Assembly: GCF_036421855.1 (NCBI RefSeq) | Contig: NZ_JAZGOK010000002.1 | Source: Georgenia_B sunbinii | GTDB taxonomy: Bacteria > Actinomycetota > Actinomycetes > Actinomycetales > Actinomycetaceae | Length of the DNA: 64,000 nt | Strand: one strand, 5' to 3' | Shown: piece by piece, positions 16,365 to 28,733 of the stretch | How the letters are laid out: each line of letters opens with the position of its first letter | How positions within the stretch are numbered: the stretch's first letter is position 1 | The notes under the pieces: generated by a model | Database searches by the model: none | Told to the model about the DNA's origin: nothing | The model's input: the letters and a program-made list of their open reading frames with translations, nothing else | Made by a program: the position numbers and the translations under genes

Positions 16365-17447
16365 ATGGGCGCCATGACCTTCCCGCCCGATACTCCGGCG
16401 CCGCGGCCCGCGACGACCGGCCCGGTGGCCGGCCAGGGGCGGCTGCCGGGGCTGGCGCTCGCCGTGGCGGTCGCGCTGGTGGCGACCGCCGTCGGGACCG
16501 CGCTGCCGGTGATCGGCAGCCCGGTGAGCGGCGTCGTCCTCGGTGTCGTCGTCGGGGTCGTGGTCCGCCGGCGCGCGCCGGCCACCGTCGCCTCGCTCGG
16601 CCCCGGCCTCAAGGTGGCGAGCAAGCTCGTGCTCCAGCTCGCCGTCGTCCTTCTCGGCGCCCGACTCTCGCTCGCCGAGGTCGCCCGCGTGGGCGTCGAC
16701 TCGTTGCCGGTGATGCTCGGCACGGTGGCGGTCTGTCTCGTCGCTGCGGCAGGGATCGGGCGCCTGCTGGGGGTGGACGGCGAGCTGCGGGTGCTCATCG
16801 GTGCCGGCACCGCGATCTGTGGCGCCTCGGCGATCGCCGCCGTCACCCCGGTGGTCCGCGCCACCGGCAGCAACGTCGCGTACGCGATGTCGACGGTGTT
16901 CGCCTTCAACATCGCCGCGGTGCTCGTCTTCCCGCCCCTGGGCCAGCTCCTCGGGATGAGCCAGGAGGCGTTCGGGCTGTTCGCCGGGACCGCCGTCAAC
17001 GACACGTCCTCGGTGGTGGCGGCGGCCGCGACCTTCGGCCCGGTGGCCGCCGACCAGGCGGTGGTCGTCAAGCTCGTCCGCACCCTGATGATCATCCCGA
17101 TCGTCGTCGGCCTCGCGATGCTCGTCGCGCGCCGCGACCGCCGCGCCGCCGGTGCTGCTGCGGATGCCACGCGCCCCGGCGTCCTGCGGCTGGTGCCCTG
17201 GTTCCTCGTCGGGTTCCTCCTGCTGGCCGCGCTCAACAGCGTCGGACTGGTGCCCGAGGCCTGGCACAGCGCCCTCGCGACGGCGGCGACGTTCCTCATC
17301 ACCGTCGCGCTCGCTGCCATCGGGCTGTCCACCGACGTGCCGGCGCTGCGCGCCGCCGGGCTGCGCCCGCTGCTGTTCGGCGGCATCCTCTGGCTGCTGG
17401 TCACCGGCAGCGCGCTGGGCCTGCAGGCGCTCACCGGCACCCTCTGA
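16365..17447 (+). CDS. YeiH/UPF0324 family putative sulfate exporter
   Basis: A polytopic membrane protein of about 360 residues and roughly ten helices, matching the YeiH (putative sulfate exporter) family by VLLGARLSLAEV, GAGTAICGASAIAAV and GTAVNDTSSVVAAAA. The transported solute has not been proven for the family. The start is ATG 16365 or ATG 16374; the choice does not affect the membrane domain. It is convergent with priA, 37 bases apart, and divergent from the HAD gene. Confidence 0.87.
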   Translation: MGAMTFPPDTPAPRPATTGPVAGQGRLPGLALAVAVALVATAVGTALPVIGSPVSGVVLGVVVGVVVRRRAPATVASLGPGLKVASKLVLQLAVVLLGARLSLAEVARVGVDSLPVMLGTVAVCLVAAAGIGRLLGVDGELRVLIGAGTAICGASAIAAVTPVVRATGSNVAYAMSTVFAFNIAAVLVFPPLGQLLGMSQEAFGLFAGTAVNDTSSVVAAAATFGPVAADQAVVVKLVRTLMIIPIVVGLAMLVARRDRRAAGAAADATRPGVLRLVPWFLVGFLLLAALNSVGLVPEAWHSALATAATFLITVALAAIGLSTDVPALRAAGLRPLLFGGILWLLVTGSALGLQALTGTL

Positions 17448-17484
17448 GCCGCGGCGCCTGCCCGGTCGGTTCGCTCCTGACTCG

Positions 17485-19521
17485 TCAGAGCTCGGTCGGG
17501 TCCAGCTGGATCCGTGGCGCGTCGGCATCCTTGTGCGCGCTGCGGACGGCCGACGCCTGGGCCAGCGCCCGGGCGAGCCGGGCGCCGTCCGCGCGCGGCG
17601 CGCGCACCAGGGCCTGGACCTCGTCCGCCGACCACGGCACCGGGCCGAGCACCTCGGCGCCGGCCGGCAGCTCGAGGTGGCGCAGCAGCGCGGCCACCGC
17701 CGAGGTGGCGCCCCGGACCGAGGCCATCCGGCTCGCCGGCGGCAGGTCGAGCTCGCTGCGCTCGGCGAGCTCACGTTCCGCGTAGCCGACCGGGTCCCAC
17801 CGCACGAGCGCCTGCGCGGGCGCCGGGGCGGGGTCGCCCAGCAGCATCACACGGCCGCCGTCGGGCGCGGCCCGTACCAGCGCCGCGGCCGCCAGCCACC
17901 GGCGCAGCGCCTCGACGCCGGAGCCGAGCTCCTGGCGGCCGGTGAGCACCGCGCCGTCGAGCAGCAGCGCGCCGGCGTAGCCGTGCCGCGCGACCGGCTC
18001 GGCCCCCGGGGTGGCGACGACGACCCGCGGCCGCTCGTCGACCTCCCGGATGATGCCGTGGTCCGCCCGGGCACCGGAGAGCAGCACCGGGACCATCGGG
18101 AAAGCCCGGCCGAGCTCCTCGGCGGTCCGGCCCGAGCCGACCCGGACGGCACGCAGCTCGGTGCCGTGGCACGTGGGGCAGGACCAGGTGCGGTCCACCC
18201 GGCCGCACCAGCGGCAGGTGGGCACCGCCGCCCGGCCGGCCAGCTGGAGGGTGCCGTGGCAGCTGACGCAGCGAGCCATCTCCCGGCAGCGCTGGCAGGA
18301 GACGGTGGGCAGGTAGCCGGCGCGCGGCACCTGGACGAGCACCGGCCCGGCGGTCAGCGAGTCGTTGACCAGGCGCCACGCCGGGTGCGGGATCCGGGCG
18401 GCGGCGGCCGGTCCCTCCCGGGCGAGGTCGACATCACCTGGGGCCTCGATGCGCGCGGTCCGCTCGCGCACGGTGCGCCGGGCCGCGACCACGCTGTGCG
18501 CCCAGCCGGACGCGACGAGCACGTTCGACTCCACGGTGCGCGACCAGCCGCCGACGAGCAGCGCGGCACCGTCCTGCCCGGCACGTAGCGCGAGGACCTC
18601 TCGGGTGTGCGGGTAGGGCGCGCGCGGCTCGGCCAGCGTGTCGGCGCCGTCGTCCCAGCACACCGCCAGCCCGAGCCGCGGCACCGGTGCGAAAGCCGCG
18701 GCGCGGGTGCCGACCACCACCCGGGCCCGGCCGGTGAGCGCGAGCAGGAAGCTGCGGTAGCGGCGCGATACGCCGTCGTCGGCCTGCAGCCGGACGACCG
18801 GCTCGCCGGGCAGCGCGGCGGCGAGCGACTCGGCGACCGCCTCCACCTCCGCCGCCGCCGGCACGACGACGAGCACGCCGCGCCCCGAGGCCAGTGTCGC
18901 TCGGGTGGCCTCAGCGATGGCGTCCAGCCAGCCGTGGCCGGTGGCATCGGGCAGCGCGCTCCACACCGCCCGCGGCGACTGCCCCGCGGCCAGCCGGCGG
19001 ACGTACGCCGGGCCACCGACGTAGTCGTCCCAGGCCTCCCCCGCGAGCCAGGCCGCGGTCTGCCCGGTGCGATCCTCGGCGGTGCCCTGGAGCACGGACT
19101 TCTCGGTGGTCGCGTGGCGCGGCGGCACCGCGAGCCGGACGACGTCCATGAAGGTGCCGGCGTAGCGGTCAGCCACCGCCCGGCACAGCTCGCGGACCTC
19201 CGGGCTGAGCACCGGCAGCGCGGAGACCACCCGCCGGACCGGCGTCAGCGCGCCCTGGTGGTCGGTGGTGGCGGCTCGGTCGAGGACGTACCCGCTGCGC
19301 TCCTTGCCGGCGAACCGTACCGACACCCGCGCACCGGGCTGGGCGGTGGCGTCCATCGCCGGCGGCACCAGGTAGTCGAACGGCCGGTCGAGGTGCGGCA
19401 GCGAGACGTCGACCGCGACCCGGGCCACCGGTAGCTCGACGCCGCCCGCCTCGGCACCAGCGACGGTGCGCTCGGCAGCGGGCGTGTGCGCGATCAGCTC
19501 GAGCTGTCGACCCTCGGCCAC
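17485..19521 (-). CDS. priA: Replication-restart protein PriA (primosomal protein N'), helicase motifs degenerate
   Basis: Recognises stalled forks for primosome loading. At 678 residues it is a little shorter than E. coli PriA. The N-terminal DNA-binding domain is clear (VDVSLPHLDRPFDYLVP, about 38-54). Eight cysteines at 409, 412, 418, 421, 436, 439, 448 and 451 keep the two zinc sites. The Walker A position (about 189-200) reads ALPDATGHGWLD instead of GxTGSGKT, and the DEAH position is CWDDG (about 288-292). Loss of the ATPase is known in actinobacterial PriA, so it probably acts as a scaffold rather than a helicase. The GTG start has GGAGGTGA just upstream. Confidence 0.92.
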   Translation of the reverse strand: MAEGRQLELIAHTPAAERTVAGAEAGGVELPVARVAVDVSLPHLDRPFDYLVPPAMDATAQPGARVSVRFAGKERSGYVLDRAATTDHQGALTPVRRVVSALPVLSPEVRELCRAVADRYAGTFMDVVRLAVPPRHATTEKSVLQGTAEDRTGQTAAWLAGEAWDDYVGGPAYVRRLAAGQSPRAVWSALPDATGHGWLDAIAEATRATLASGRGVLVVVPAAAEVEAVAESLAAALPGEPVVRLQADDGVSRRYRSFLLALTGRARVVVGTRAAAFAPVPRLGLAVCWDDGADTLAEPRAPYPHTREVLALRAGQDGAALLVGGWSRTVESNVLVASGWAHSVVAARRTVRERTARIEAPGDVDLAREGPAAAARIPHPAWRLVNDSLTAGPVLVQVPRAGYLPTVSCQRCREMARCVSCHGTLQLAGRAAVPTCRWCGRVDRTWSCPTCHGTELRAVRVGSGRTAEELGRAFPMVPVLLSGARADHGIIREVDERPRVVVATPGAEPVARHGYAGALLLDGAVLTGRQELGSGVEALRRWLAAAALVRAAPDGGRVMLLGDPAPAPAQALVRWDPVGYAERELAERSELDLPPASRMASVRGATSAVAALLRHLELPAGAEVLGPVPWSADEVQALVRAPRADGARLARALAQASAVRSAHKDADAPRIQLDPTEL

Positions 19522-19750
19522 CTGTCACCTCCGTCCCAGGACCATCCCATCACGTCGCTGCGACGCGCCGCACCCACCCACCGGCACCTGTGGACGTCCC
19601 GGTCCCTCCGCGCTCCCGGCCCACTCGATGGCTCGCCCTTCTCGCTCAACACTCGTCTGCCCGCAGGGGCGAGCGATGATCGAATGGGACGAGCCGAGCG
19701 GGTGCGCGGCGGCGCAGGCGCGGGTGCGCAGGGGCGCGGGGGCGGGTGGG
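19522..19750. other. Intergenic DNA between metK and priA, no gene seen
   Basis: About 230 bases between the metK stop and the priA start on the same strand. It contains the strong priA ribosome-binding site (GGAGGTGA) and G-rich low-complexity DNA next to the metK stop. I saw no convincing hairpin terminator, small gene or riboswitch in it. Confidence 0.5.
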
Positions 19751-20953
19751 TCAGCCGATGGCGGTCTGCAGCGCGGTCACCTGGTCGGTGCGCTCCCAGG
19801 TGAAGCTCGGCAGCTCGCGGCCGAAGTGGCCGTAGGCGCTGGTCTCCCGGTAGATCGGGCGCAGCAGGTCGAGCGCCGCGACGATGGCCCCGGGTCGCAG
19901 GTCGAACACCTCGTGGATGGCGGCGACGATCCGGTCGCGCGGGACCGTCTCGGTGCCGAAGGTCTCGACGAACAGCCCCACCGGGTTGGCCTTGCCGATC
20001 GCGTAACCGATCTGCACCTCGCAGCGCCGCGCCAGGTCCGCGGCGACGACGTTCTTCGCCACCCACCGCATCGCGTAGGACGCCGAGCGGTCCACCTTGG
20101 ACGGGTCCTTGCCGGAGAACGCACCGCCACCGTGGCGGGCCATCCCGCCGTAGGTGTCGACAATGATCTTGCGGCCGGTGAGGCCCGCGTCGCCCATCGG
20201 ACCGCCGACGACGAACTGGCCGGTCGGGTTGACGTACAGGTCATGGCCCTCGGCCGACAGCTGCGGCGCGTGCTCGGCAAGCACCGGCGCGACCACCTCG
20301 GCGGCGATGGCGCTGCGCAGCCAGGCCTGGGTGACGTCGGCGTCGTGCTGGCTGGAGACCACTACCGAGTCGAGGCTGACCGCGCGGTCGCCGTCGTACC
20401 CGATGGTCACCTGGGTCTTGCCGTCGGGGCGCAGGCTGGGCACGATCCCGTTGCGGCGGACGAACGCCAGCCGCTCGGCGAGGCGGTGCGCGAGCCAGAT
20501 CGGCAGCGGCATCAGCTGCGGGGTGTCGTCGTCGGCGTAGCCGAACATGAAGCCCTGGTCGCCGGCGCCCTGCAGCGCGAACGGGTCCTGCTCGCCGGTG
20601 CCGGTGCGGTTCTCCCAGGACTTGTCGACACCGCTGGCGATGTCCGGGGACTGCTGACCGATCGAGACCTGCACGCCGCAGGAGTCGCCGTCGAAGCCGA
20701 TGGAGGACGATGTGTAGCCGATGGCGTTGACCTCCGCGCGGACGATCTGCGGGATCTCCACGTACGCGCTGGTGGTCACCTCGCCCACGACGGTCACCAG
20801 CCCGGTCGTGACGACGGTCTCCACCGCGACCCGGGCGTCGGGGTCCTCACGGAGGATGGCGTCGAGGATCGCGTCGGAGATCCGGTCACAGACCTTGTCG
20901 GGGTGCCCTTCGGTCACCGACTCGGAGGTGAACAGACGCAGCTTGGAAGTCAC
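19751..20953 (-). CDS. metK: S-adenosylmethionine synthetase
   Basis: Makes S-adenosylmethionine from methionine and ATP. 400 residues with the standard signatures TSESVTEGHPDKVCD at the N-terminus, GAGDQGFMFGYA and GGGAFSGKDPSKVDRS. The GTG start is only 40 bases from the divergent phosphotransferase gene, leaving no room for a SAM riboswitch. A TAGGAT hexamer ends six bases before the GTG, suggesting a leaderless transcript. The genomic place next to priA is conserved in Actinobacteria. Confidence 0.97.
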   Translation of the reverse strand: MTSKLRLFTSESVTEGHPDKVCDRISDAILDAILREDPDARVAVETVVTTGLVTVVGEVTTSAYVEIPQIVRAEVNAIGYTSSSIGFDGDSCGVQVSIGQQSPDIASGVDKSWENRTGTGEQDPFALQGAGDQGFMFGYADDDTPQLMPLPIWLAHRLAERLAFVRRNGIVPSLRPDGKTQVTIGYDGDRAVSLDSVVVSSQHDADVTQAWLRSAIAAEVVAPVLAEHAPQLSAEGHDLYVNPTGQFVVGGPMGDAGLTGRKIIVDTYGGMARHGGGAFSGKDPSKVDRSASYAMRWVAKNVVAADLARRCEVQIGYAIGKANPVGLFVETFGTETVPRDRIVAAIHEVFDLRPGAIVAALDLLRPIYRETSAYGHFGRELPSFTWERTDQVTALQTAIG

Positions 20954-20992
20954 CGGACGATCCTAGGCCACCGTGCGCCTAGGCTAGGAAAC
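20954..20992. promoter_or_regulatory. Compact divergent promoter region, metK / phosphotransferase
   Basis: Only 39 bases separate the two divergent starts. On the minus strand TAGGAT ends six bases before the metK GTG; on the plus strand TAGGCT (20980-20985) ends seven bases before the phosphotransferase GTG. Both positions fit -10 boxes of leaderless transcripts, common in Actinobacteria. No good -35 boxes were found, so this rests on the -10 hexamers alone. Confidence 0.45.
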
Positions 20993-21841
20993 GTGTGGCA
21001 CGAAGCGGTGGCGTGGGCGGAGCTCCTCCTCGAGACCTCGGTCACACAGGTGGCCCGGTTGGAGGGCGGCCTCACGTCCACGATGCTCGAGCTGACCGGC
21101 AGCGACGGTCGTGGTTGTGTGCTGCGTCTCATGACCGAGGAGCCGTGGCGTACCCACGGTGCGGCGCTGACCGCGCGGGAAGCTGCCGCCCAGCGCGTCC
21201 TCGCACGCACGCCGGTCCCCGCCCCGCTGAGCATCGGCCTTGACGCCGATGGGCATCACACGGGGGTCGCGGCGCACCTGATGACTCGCCTGCCGGGCCG
21301 TTCCCTCCCCCGCGTCGACGGCGATGGGCTCGGCGCGATGGCCCGGATGCTGGCGACGATCCACGAGGTGTCCCCCGCCGAGCCGTTCCGCACTTATCAG
21401 TCGTGGGCGCCGTGGGCGAAGTGGACGGTCCCCGTCTGGTCTCGCTACCCGGCTTCCTGGCGGCGCGCCTTCGAGGTGCTCGAGGGCGGCCCGCCCCCGT
21501 ACGAACCGACCTTCCTTCACCGTGACTACAGTCACCGCAACCTGCTGTGGGACGGGAGCGAGATCGTCGGCGTCGTCGACTGGGTGGAGACCTCGACCGG
21601 ACCGGCGTGGCTCGACGCGGCCCACGCGGCGACCAACCTTGCGGTTGTCTCCGGCCCGGGCCCGGCCCACGAGCTCCTCGCGCGATACGCCGCGCTCACG
21701 GCTCGGCCGGTCGAGCCCTACTGGCTCGTCATGGACGCTGTCGGCTTCCTGCCGCCTCCCGGGCGCCCGCCGCTGTTCGGCTCCGCACGGGAGCTCGAGG
21801 GGCTCGACCGGTGGCTGCACGATGTCGTGACCGGCCGCTGA
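20993..21841 (+). CDS. Aminoglycoside phosphotransferase (APH) family kinase
   Basis: A 282-residue kinase-like protein. The Brenner motif HRDYSHRNLLWDG supplies the catalytic Asp and metal-binding Asn, and VGVVDWVETSTGPAWLD gives the second metal-binding Asp. Family members phosphorylate aminoglycosides, homoserine, choline, fructosamine or other small molecules; the substrate cannot be told from sequence, and a resistance role is not implied. GTG start chosen because AGGAA precedes it and the frame upstream crosses into the metK promoter. It is an insertion between metK and coaBC. Confidence 0.83.
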   Translation: MWHEAVAWAELLLETSVTQVARLEGGLTSTMLELTGSDGRGCVLRLMTEEPWRTHGAALTAREAAAQRVLARTPVPAPLSIGLDADGHHTGVAAHLMTRLPGRSLPRVDGDGLGAMARMLATIHEVSPAEPFRTYQSWAPWAKWTVPVWSRYPASWRRAFEVLEGGPPPYEPTFLHRDYSHRNLLWDGSEIVGVVDWVETSTGPAWLDAAHAATNLAVVSGPGPAHELLARYAALTARPVEPYWLVMDAVGFLPPPGRPPLFGSARELEGLDRWLHDVVTGR

Positions 21842-21943
21842 GGACCGGGCCGCCGGCGGGAGGAGCTCCTTCCGGCCCGACGACCGCGACCTGCGCGGGC
21901 AGCCGGAGCCGGACGAGGTCGGCTCAGGCGAGCCGCAGGGCGA

Positions 21944-23158
21944 TCAGACCAGCCGCAGGGCGATGACGTCCCACAGCCCGCGGGCGACGTCGCGCTTCGA
22001 GCCCGCAACCTCACCAACGGACTGCCCGCCGGCGTCGAGGACGGTCACTGCGTTCGCGACATCACCGAAACCGCGGCCCTCCCCGACCGCGTTGACCGCG
22101 AGCAGGTCGGCCCCCTTGCGGCGAGCCTTGGCACGGCCGAGCTCGAGCACCTCGGCGTCGGTGCCGGTCTCCGCGGCGAAGCCGACGACGACGAGACCCG
22201 GGTGGGGGCGGTCGGCGGCGACGGTCGCGAGGATGTCGGGGTTCTCGACCAGCTCGACGGCGGGCGGACCGTCGTCCTTCTTGAGCTTGCCGGCCGCGAC
22301 GTCGGCGGGCCGGTAGTCGGCGACGGCGGCGGCCATGACGAGCACGTCGGCGGTGGCCGTCTCCCGCACGACCGCGTCGAGCAGCTCAGCGGTGGTCTCG
22401 ACCTCGGCCACCGTGATCGCCGGGTGCTCGATCAGGGCGCGGGCGGCCGGGTCCATCGCGGCGGCCAGCAGCATGACGTCGGCGCCGCGGTGGGCGGCCT
22501 CGACGGCGAGCTGGGCGCCCTGGCGGCCAGATGAGCGGTTGCCGAGGAACCGCACCGGGTCCAGCGGCTCGCGGGTGCCGCCGGCGGAGACGACGACGCG
22601 GCGCCCGGAAAGGTCCTGCGTGACGAGCAGCGCCAGGGCCGCCTCGGCGATCCGGGCAGGGTCGGGCAGCCGCCCAGGACCGGTGTCGGAGCCGGTCAGC
22701 CGGCCGGAGTCCGGGTCGAGCACCCGGATGCCTCGCTCGCGCAGGGTGGCGACGTTGGCGACGGTGGCCGGGTGCTGCCACATCTCGGTGTGCATCGCCG
22801 GCGCCAGCAGCACCGGAGCGGTCACGGTGAGCAGCGTCGTCGTCAGCAGGTCGTCCGCGCGGCCGGTGGCGGCACGCGAGAGCAGGTCGGCCGTCGCGGG
22901 GGCGACGATGACGAGGTCCGCGCTGCGACCGAGCGCGACGTGGTCGACGCCGGTGGTGCCGGCGAAGACGCTCGTCGTCACCGGCTCACCCGAGAGCGCC
23001 TCCCAGGTGGCACGGCCGACGAACTCCAGCGCGCTCTCGGTGGGGATGACCCGCACCTGGTGGCCGCCCTCCCGCAGCAGACGCAGGAGGAGGACGGCCT
23101 TGTAGGCGGCGATCCCGCCACTGACCCCGAGCAGGATCCGTAGGCTTGATGCCGCCAC
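21944..23158 (-). CDS. coaBC: Bifunctional phosphopantothenoylcysteine decarboxylase/phosphopantothenate-cysteine ligase
   Basis: Two steps of coenzyme A synthesis in one 404-residue protein. The N-terminal CoaC half is a flavoprotein decarboxylase (GGIAAYK near residue 14, catalytic His in GVDHVALG, and PAMHTEMW, where Actinobacteria have His for the usual Asn). The C-terminal CoaB half begins near residue 185 (VVVSAGGTREPLDPVRFLGN) and contains the ligase. It is encoded 7 bases after rpoZ. A 14-base direct repeat straddles its stop codon (see findings). Confidence 0.95.
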   Translation of the reverse strand: MAASSLRILLGVSGGIAAYKAVLLLRLLREGGHQVRVIPTESALEFVGRATWEALSGEPVTTSVFAGTTGVDHVALGRSADLVIVAPATADLLSRAATGRADDLLTTTLLTVTAPVLLAPAMHTEMWQHPATVANVATLRERGIRVLDPDSGRLTGSDTGPGRLPDPARIAEAALALLVTQDLSGRRVVVSAGGTREPLDPVRFLGNRSSGRQGAQLAVEAAHRGADVMLLAAAMDPAARALIEHPAITVAEVETTAELLDAVVRETATADVLVMAAAVADYRPADVAAGKLKKDDGPPAVELVENPDILATVAADRPHPGLVVVGFAAETGTDAEVLELGRAKARRKGADLLAVNAVGEGRGFGDVANAVTVLDAGGQSVGEVAGSKRDVARGLWDVIALRLV

Positions 23159-23165
23159 GAGTGCC

Positions 23166-23429
23166 TCAGCCCTCGGTCTTGGTGACCGTCAGGAGCCCCT
23201 CGTTGATCTCGCGCAGCGCGATCGAGAGCGGCTTGTCGTTCTGGGCGGCGGGCACGAGCGGCCCGACGAACTCGAGCAGCCCCTCCTGCAGCTGGGAGTT
23301 GTAGGCATTGATCTGCCGGGCGCGCTTGGCGCCGTAGATGACCAGCGCGTACTTGGAGTCGGCGGCCTCGAGGAGCTCGTCGATCGGCGGGTCGGTGATG
23401 CCCTCGGGCTGGGCGACGGTTCCGGACAT
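23166..23429 (-). CDS. rpoZ: RNA polymerase omega subunit
   Basis: 87-residue omega subunit, which aids assembly of the beta' subunit. The core DSKYALVIYGAKRARQINAYNSQL is the conserved omega signature. It sits in the standard gmk-rpoZ-coaBC order. ATG start; 73 bases separate it from gmk, room for a promoter or processing site, though none was identified. Confidence 0.95.
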   Translation of the reverse strand: MSGTVAQPEGITDPPIDELLEAADSKYALVIYGAKRARQINAYNSQLQEGLLEFVGPLVPAAQNDKPLSIALREINEGLLTVTKTEG

Positions 23430-23502
23430 GTCGGTAACCTCTCATGACGGTGACGTGGCGGAGGTCCACGGCGCGGGGCGCCGCAGACGCAGACAGTCCA
23501 GT

Positions 23503-24093
23503 CTACTCGGTCTGCAGTCCCATGAGGGCGACGAGCTCGTCGGTGGCGCGCGTCACGACGTCGTTGACGACGACGTCGTCGAACTCGTCGACGGCGGCCA
23601 GCTCCCGACGTGCCGACGCCAGCCGGCGCTCACGCTCCTCCGGGCCCTCGGTCCCCCGGCCGACCAAGCGCCGCTCGAGCTCCTCCCAGGACGGCGGGGC
23701 GAGGAAGACGAAGTGCGCGCCCGGCATGGTCTGGCGTACCTGCCGGGCGCCCTGCAGGTCGATCTCCAGAAGTGCCGGCTCGCCGCGGCGCAGCCGCTCC
23801 TCGACCTGGGCCCGCGGCGTGCCGTACCAGTTGCGGCCGTGGACCTGCGCCCACTCGAGCAGCTCGCCGTCGGCGATCATCCGGTCGAACTCCGCCGGGC
23901 CGACGAAGTGGTAGTGGACGCCGTCGATCTCCCCGGGCCGGGGGCTGCGGGTGGTGGCGGACACCGAGAGCCACACCTGCGGGTAGCGCCGGCGCAGGTC
24001 GGTGGAGACGGTGCCCTTGCCGACGGCGGTGGGGCCGGCGAGGACGAACAGCTGGGCCTCGGCCGCGGGGGACGTGTCAGCGATGAGGCTCAC
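23503..24093 (-). CDS. gmk: Guanylate kinase
   Basis: Phosphorylates GMP to GDP with ATP. 196 residues with P-loop AGPTAVGKGT (about 19-28), the GMP-binding SVSATTRSPRPGEIDGVHY segment and EWAQVHGRNWYGT. The GTG start overlaps the mihF stop as GTGA, so it is translationally coupled to the nucleoid protein gene. Confidence 0.96.
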   Translation of the reverse strand: MSLIADTSPAAEAQLFVLAGPTAVGKGTVSTDLRRRYPQVWLSVSATTRSPRPGEIDGVHYHFVGPAEFDRMIADGELLEWAQVHGRNWYGTPRAQVEERLRRGEPALLEIDLQGARQVRQTMPGAHFVFLAPPSWEELERRLVGRGTEGPEERERRLASARRELAAVDEFDDVVVNDVVTRATDELVALMGLQTE

Positions 24094-24401
24094 CCGAACA
24101 TCTCGAGGAGGGCGTCGACCTGCTTGCGGCCCAGGCCCTGCACGCGCCGGGCCTCGGAGATGCCGACGTCGGCCATGATCGCGCGGCTCTTGACCTTGCC
24201 GACCCCGGGCATCGACTCCAGCAGCTCGACGACGCGCAGCTTGGCCAGCGCCTCGTCGTCCCTGGCGCCGGCGAGCACCTCCGACAGCCGGACCTGGTGG
24301 TGCTTGAGCTGATGCTTCACCTCGGCGCGCCGGCTGCGGGCGGCGGCGGCCTTGGCGAGGGCGGCGGCTCGTTGTTCTGGGCTCAGCGGCGGAAGTGCCA
24401 C
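24090..24401 (-). CDS. mihF: Actinobacterial integration host factor (mIHF)
   Basis: A small nucleoid-associated DNA-binding protein unrelated to proteobacterial IHF, essential in mycobacteria. 103 residues start at MALPPLSPEQRAAALAKAAA, then a basic linker and a helix-hairpin-helix-like domain (SMPGVGKVKSRAIM) that contacts DNA. The GTG at 24401 is preceded by GAGGTGA; an in-frame ATG 25 codons upstream would add an atypical basic extension. The mihF-gmk-rpoZ order is conserved. Confidence 0.95.
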   Translation of the reverse strand: MALPPLSPEQRAAALAKAAAARSRRAEVKHQLKHHQVRLSEVLAGARDDEALAKLRVVELLESMPGVGKVKSRAIMADVGISEARRVQGLGRKQVDALLEMFG

Positions 24402-24505
24402 GGGATCACCTCGGGGTCGGGGGCAGGGACGGGTGGGCGGGCCGGCGTCATGGGTCGGGCGACGCGACCTCGCCATGATGCCAGCAGCAGCAGGTTACCG
24501 AGCCG

Positions 24506-24535
24506 GCGCGGCGGGGACCATGGTCCCCGCCGCGC
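24506..24535. terminator. 30-bp perfect palindrome after pyrF
   Basis: A perfect 30-base palindrome (arm GCGCGGCGGGGACCA) begins 24 bases after the pyrF stop on the minus strand. As RNA it can form a very GC-rich 13-bp stem with a CATG loop. No T-tract follows. Its place at the end of the pyr operon and ahead of mihF fits a terminator. Confidence 0.65.
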
Positions 24536-24558
24536 TGTGGTGGACAGTGGGATTCGCC

Positions 24559-25436
24559 TCAGCCGGCCAGCGCGGTGCGGACCTCGTCGGTGGCCGCGTC
24601 GGCTGCGGCCCGCAGCCCGGCCGCCGTCGGTCCCGCGGACAGGACGCCGCGGGAGGTGCTGGCGAGCACCGCCCGCCCGGCCCCGGCGAACACGCGTGAC
24701 ACCTCGGCCGCGCCGGCCCCCTGCGCGCCCACCCCGGGCGCGAGCAGCGGGGCCCGCGAGGCGGCGAGGTCGATGCCGAGGGCCTCGACCGCGTCCCCGA
24801 TGGTGGCGCCGACGACGAGCCCCACCGAACCCAGTGGCTCGCCGCCGCCCGGTCCGGCCGCGTTGAGCGCGCCGACGCCGTCGACGATCGCCGCGGCCAC
24901 TGCTCGGCCGTCGGCACCCGTGGCGTGCTGGACGCCGGCGCCCTCCGGGTTCGAGGTGAGCGCGAGCACGAACAGCCCCCGCCCGGTGCGGTGCGCCAGC
25001 TCGACGGCCGGCGCGAGCGAGCCGAGCCCGAGGTACGGCGAGAGCGTGATCGCGTCGGCCGCCAGCGGCGCGTCGTCGGTGAGGTAGGCCTGCGCGTAGC
25101 CGGCCATGGTCGAGCCGATGTCGCCGCGCTTGACGTCGAGCACGGTGAGCGTGCCGGCCGCCCACGCGGCGGCCAGCACCTCCTCCAGGGCGGCGACGCC
25201 GGCCGAGCCGTGCCGCTCGAAGAACGCCGACTGCGGCTTGAGCGCCGCCACCCGGCCACCGAGGGCCTCGACCACCCGCAGCCCGAACTCCCGCACCCCC
25301 GCCGCGGTGTCCGCCAGCCCCCAGGCGGACAGTAGCGGCGGGTGCGGGTCGATGCCCACGCACAGCGGACCGTGCTCGGCCATCGCGTCGGCGAGCCGCC
25401 AGCCGAACGGCACCGGCGCGGCGCCGGCCGCCGCCG

Positions 25437-25440
<4 letters not shown>
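24559..25440 (-). CDS. pyrF: Orotidine 5'-phosphate decarboxylase
   Basis: Last step of UMP synthesis. 293 residues with the catalytic LDVKRGDIGSTM motif (Lys and Asp residues) and the N-terminal LCVGIDPHPPLLSAWG of the subfamily 2 enzymes found in Actinobacteria. GTG start overlapping the carB stop as GTGA. Final gene of the pyr operon, followed by a strong palindrome. Confidence 0.95.

Positions 25441-28732
<3,292 letters not shown>

Positions 28733-28733
<1 letters not shown>

Noticed and set aside
20954..20992. SAM riboswitch upstream of metK
   Set aside because: Only 39 bases separate metK from the divergent gene and none of the SAM-box motifs is present.
19751..21841. Antibiotic-resistance island around the APH-type gene
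   Set aside because: No mobile-element traces, the base composition matches the neighbours and the family is mostly metabolic kinases.
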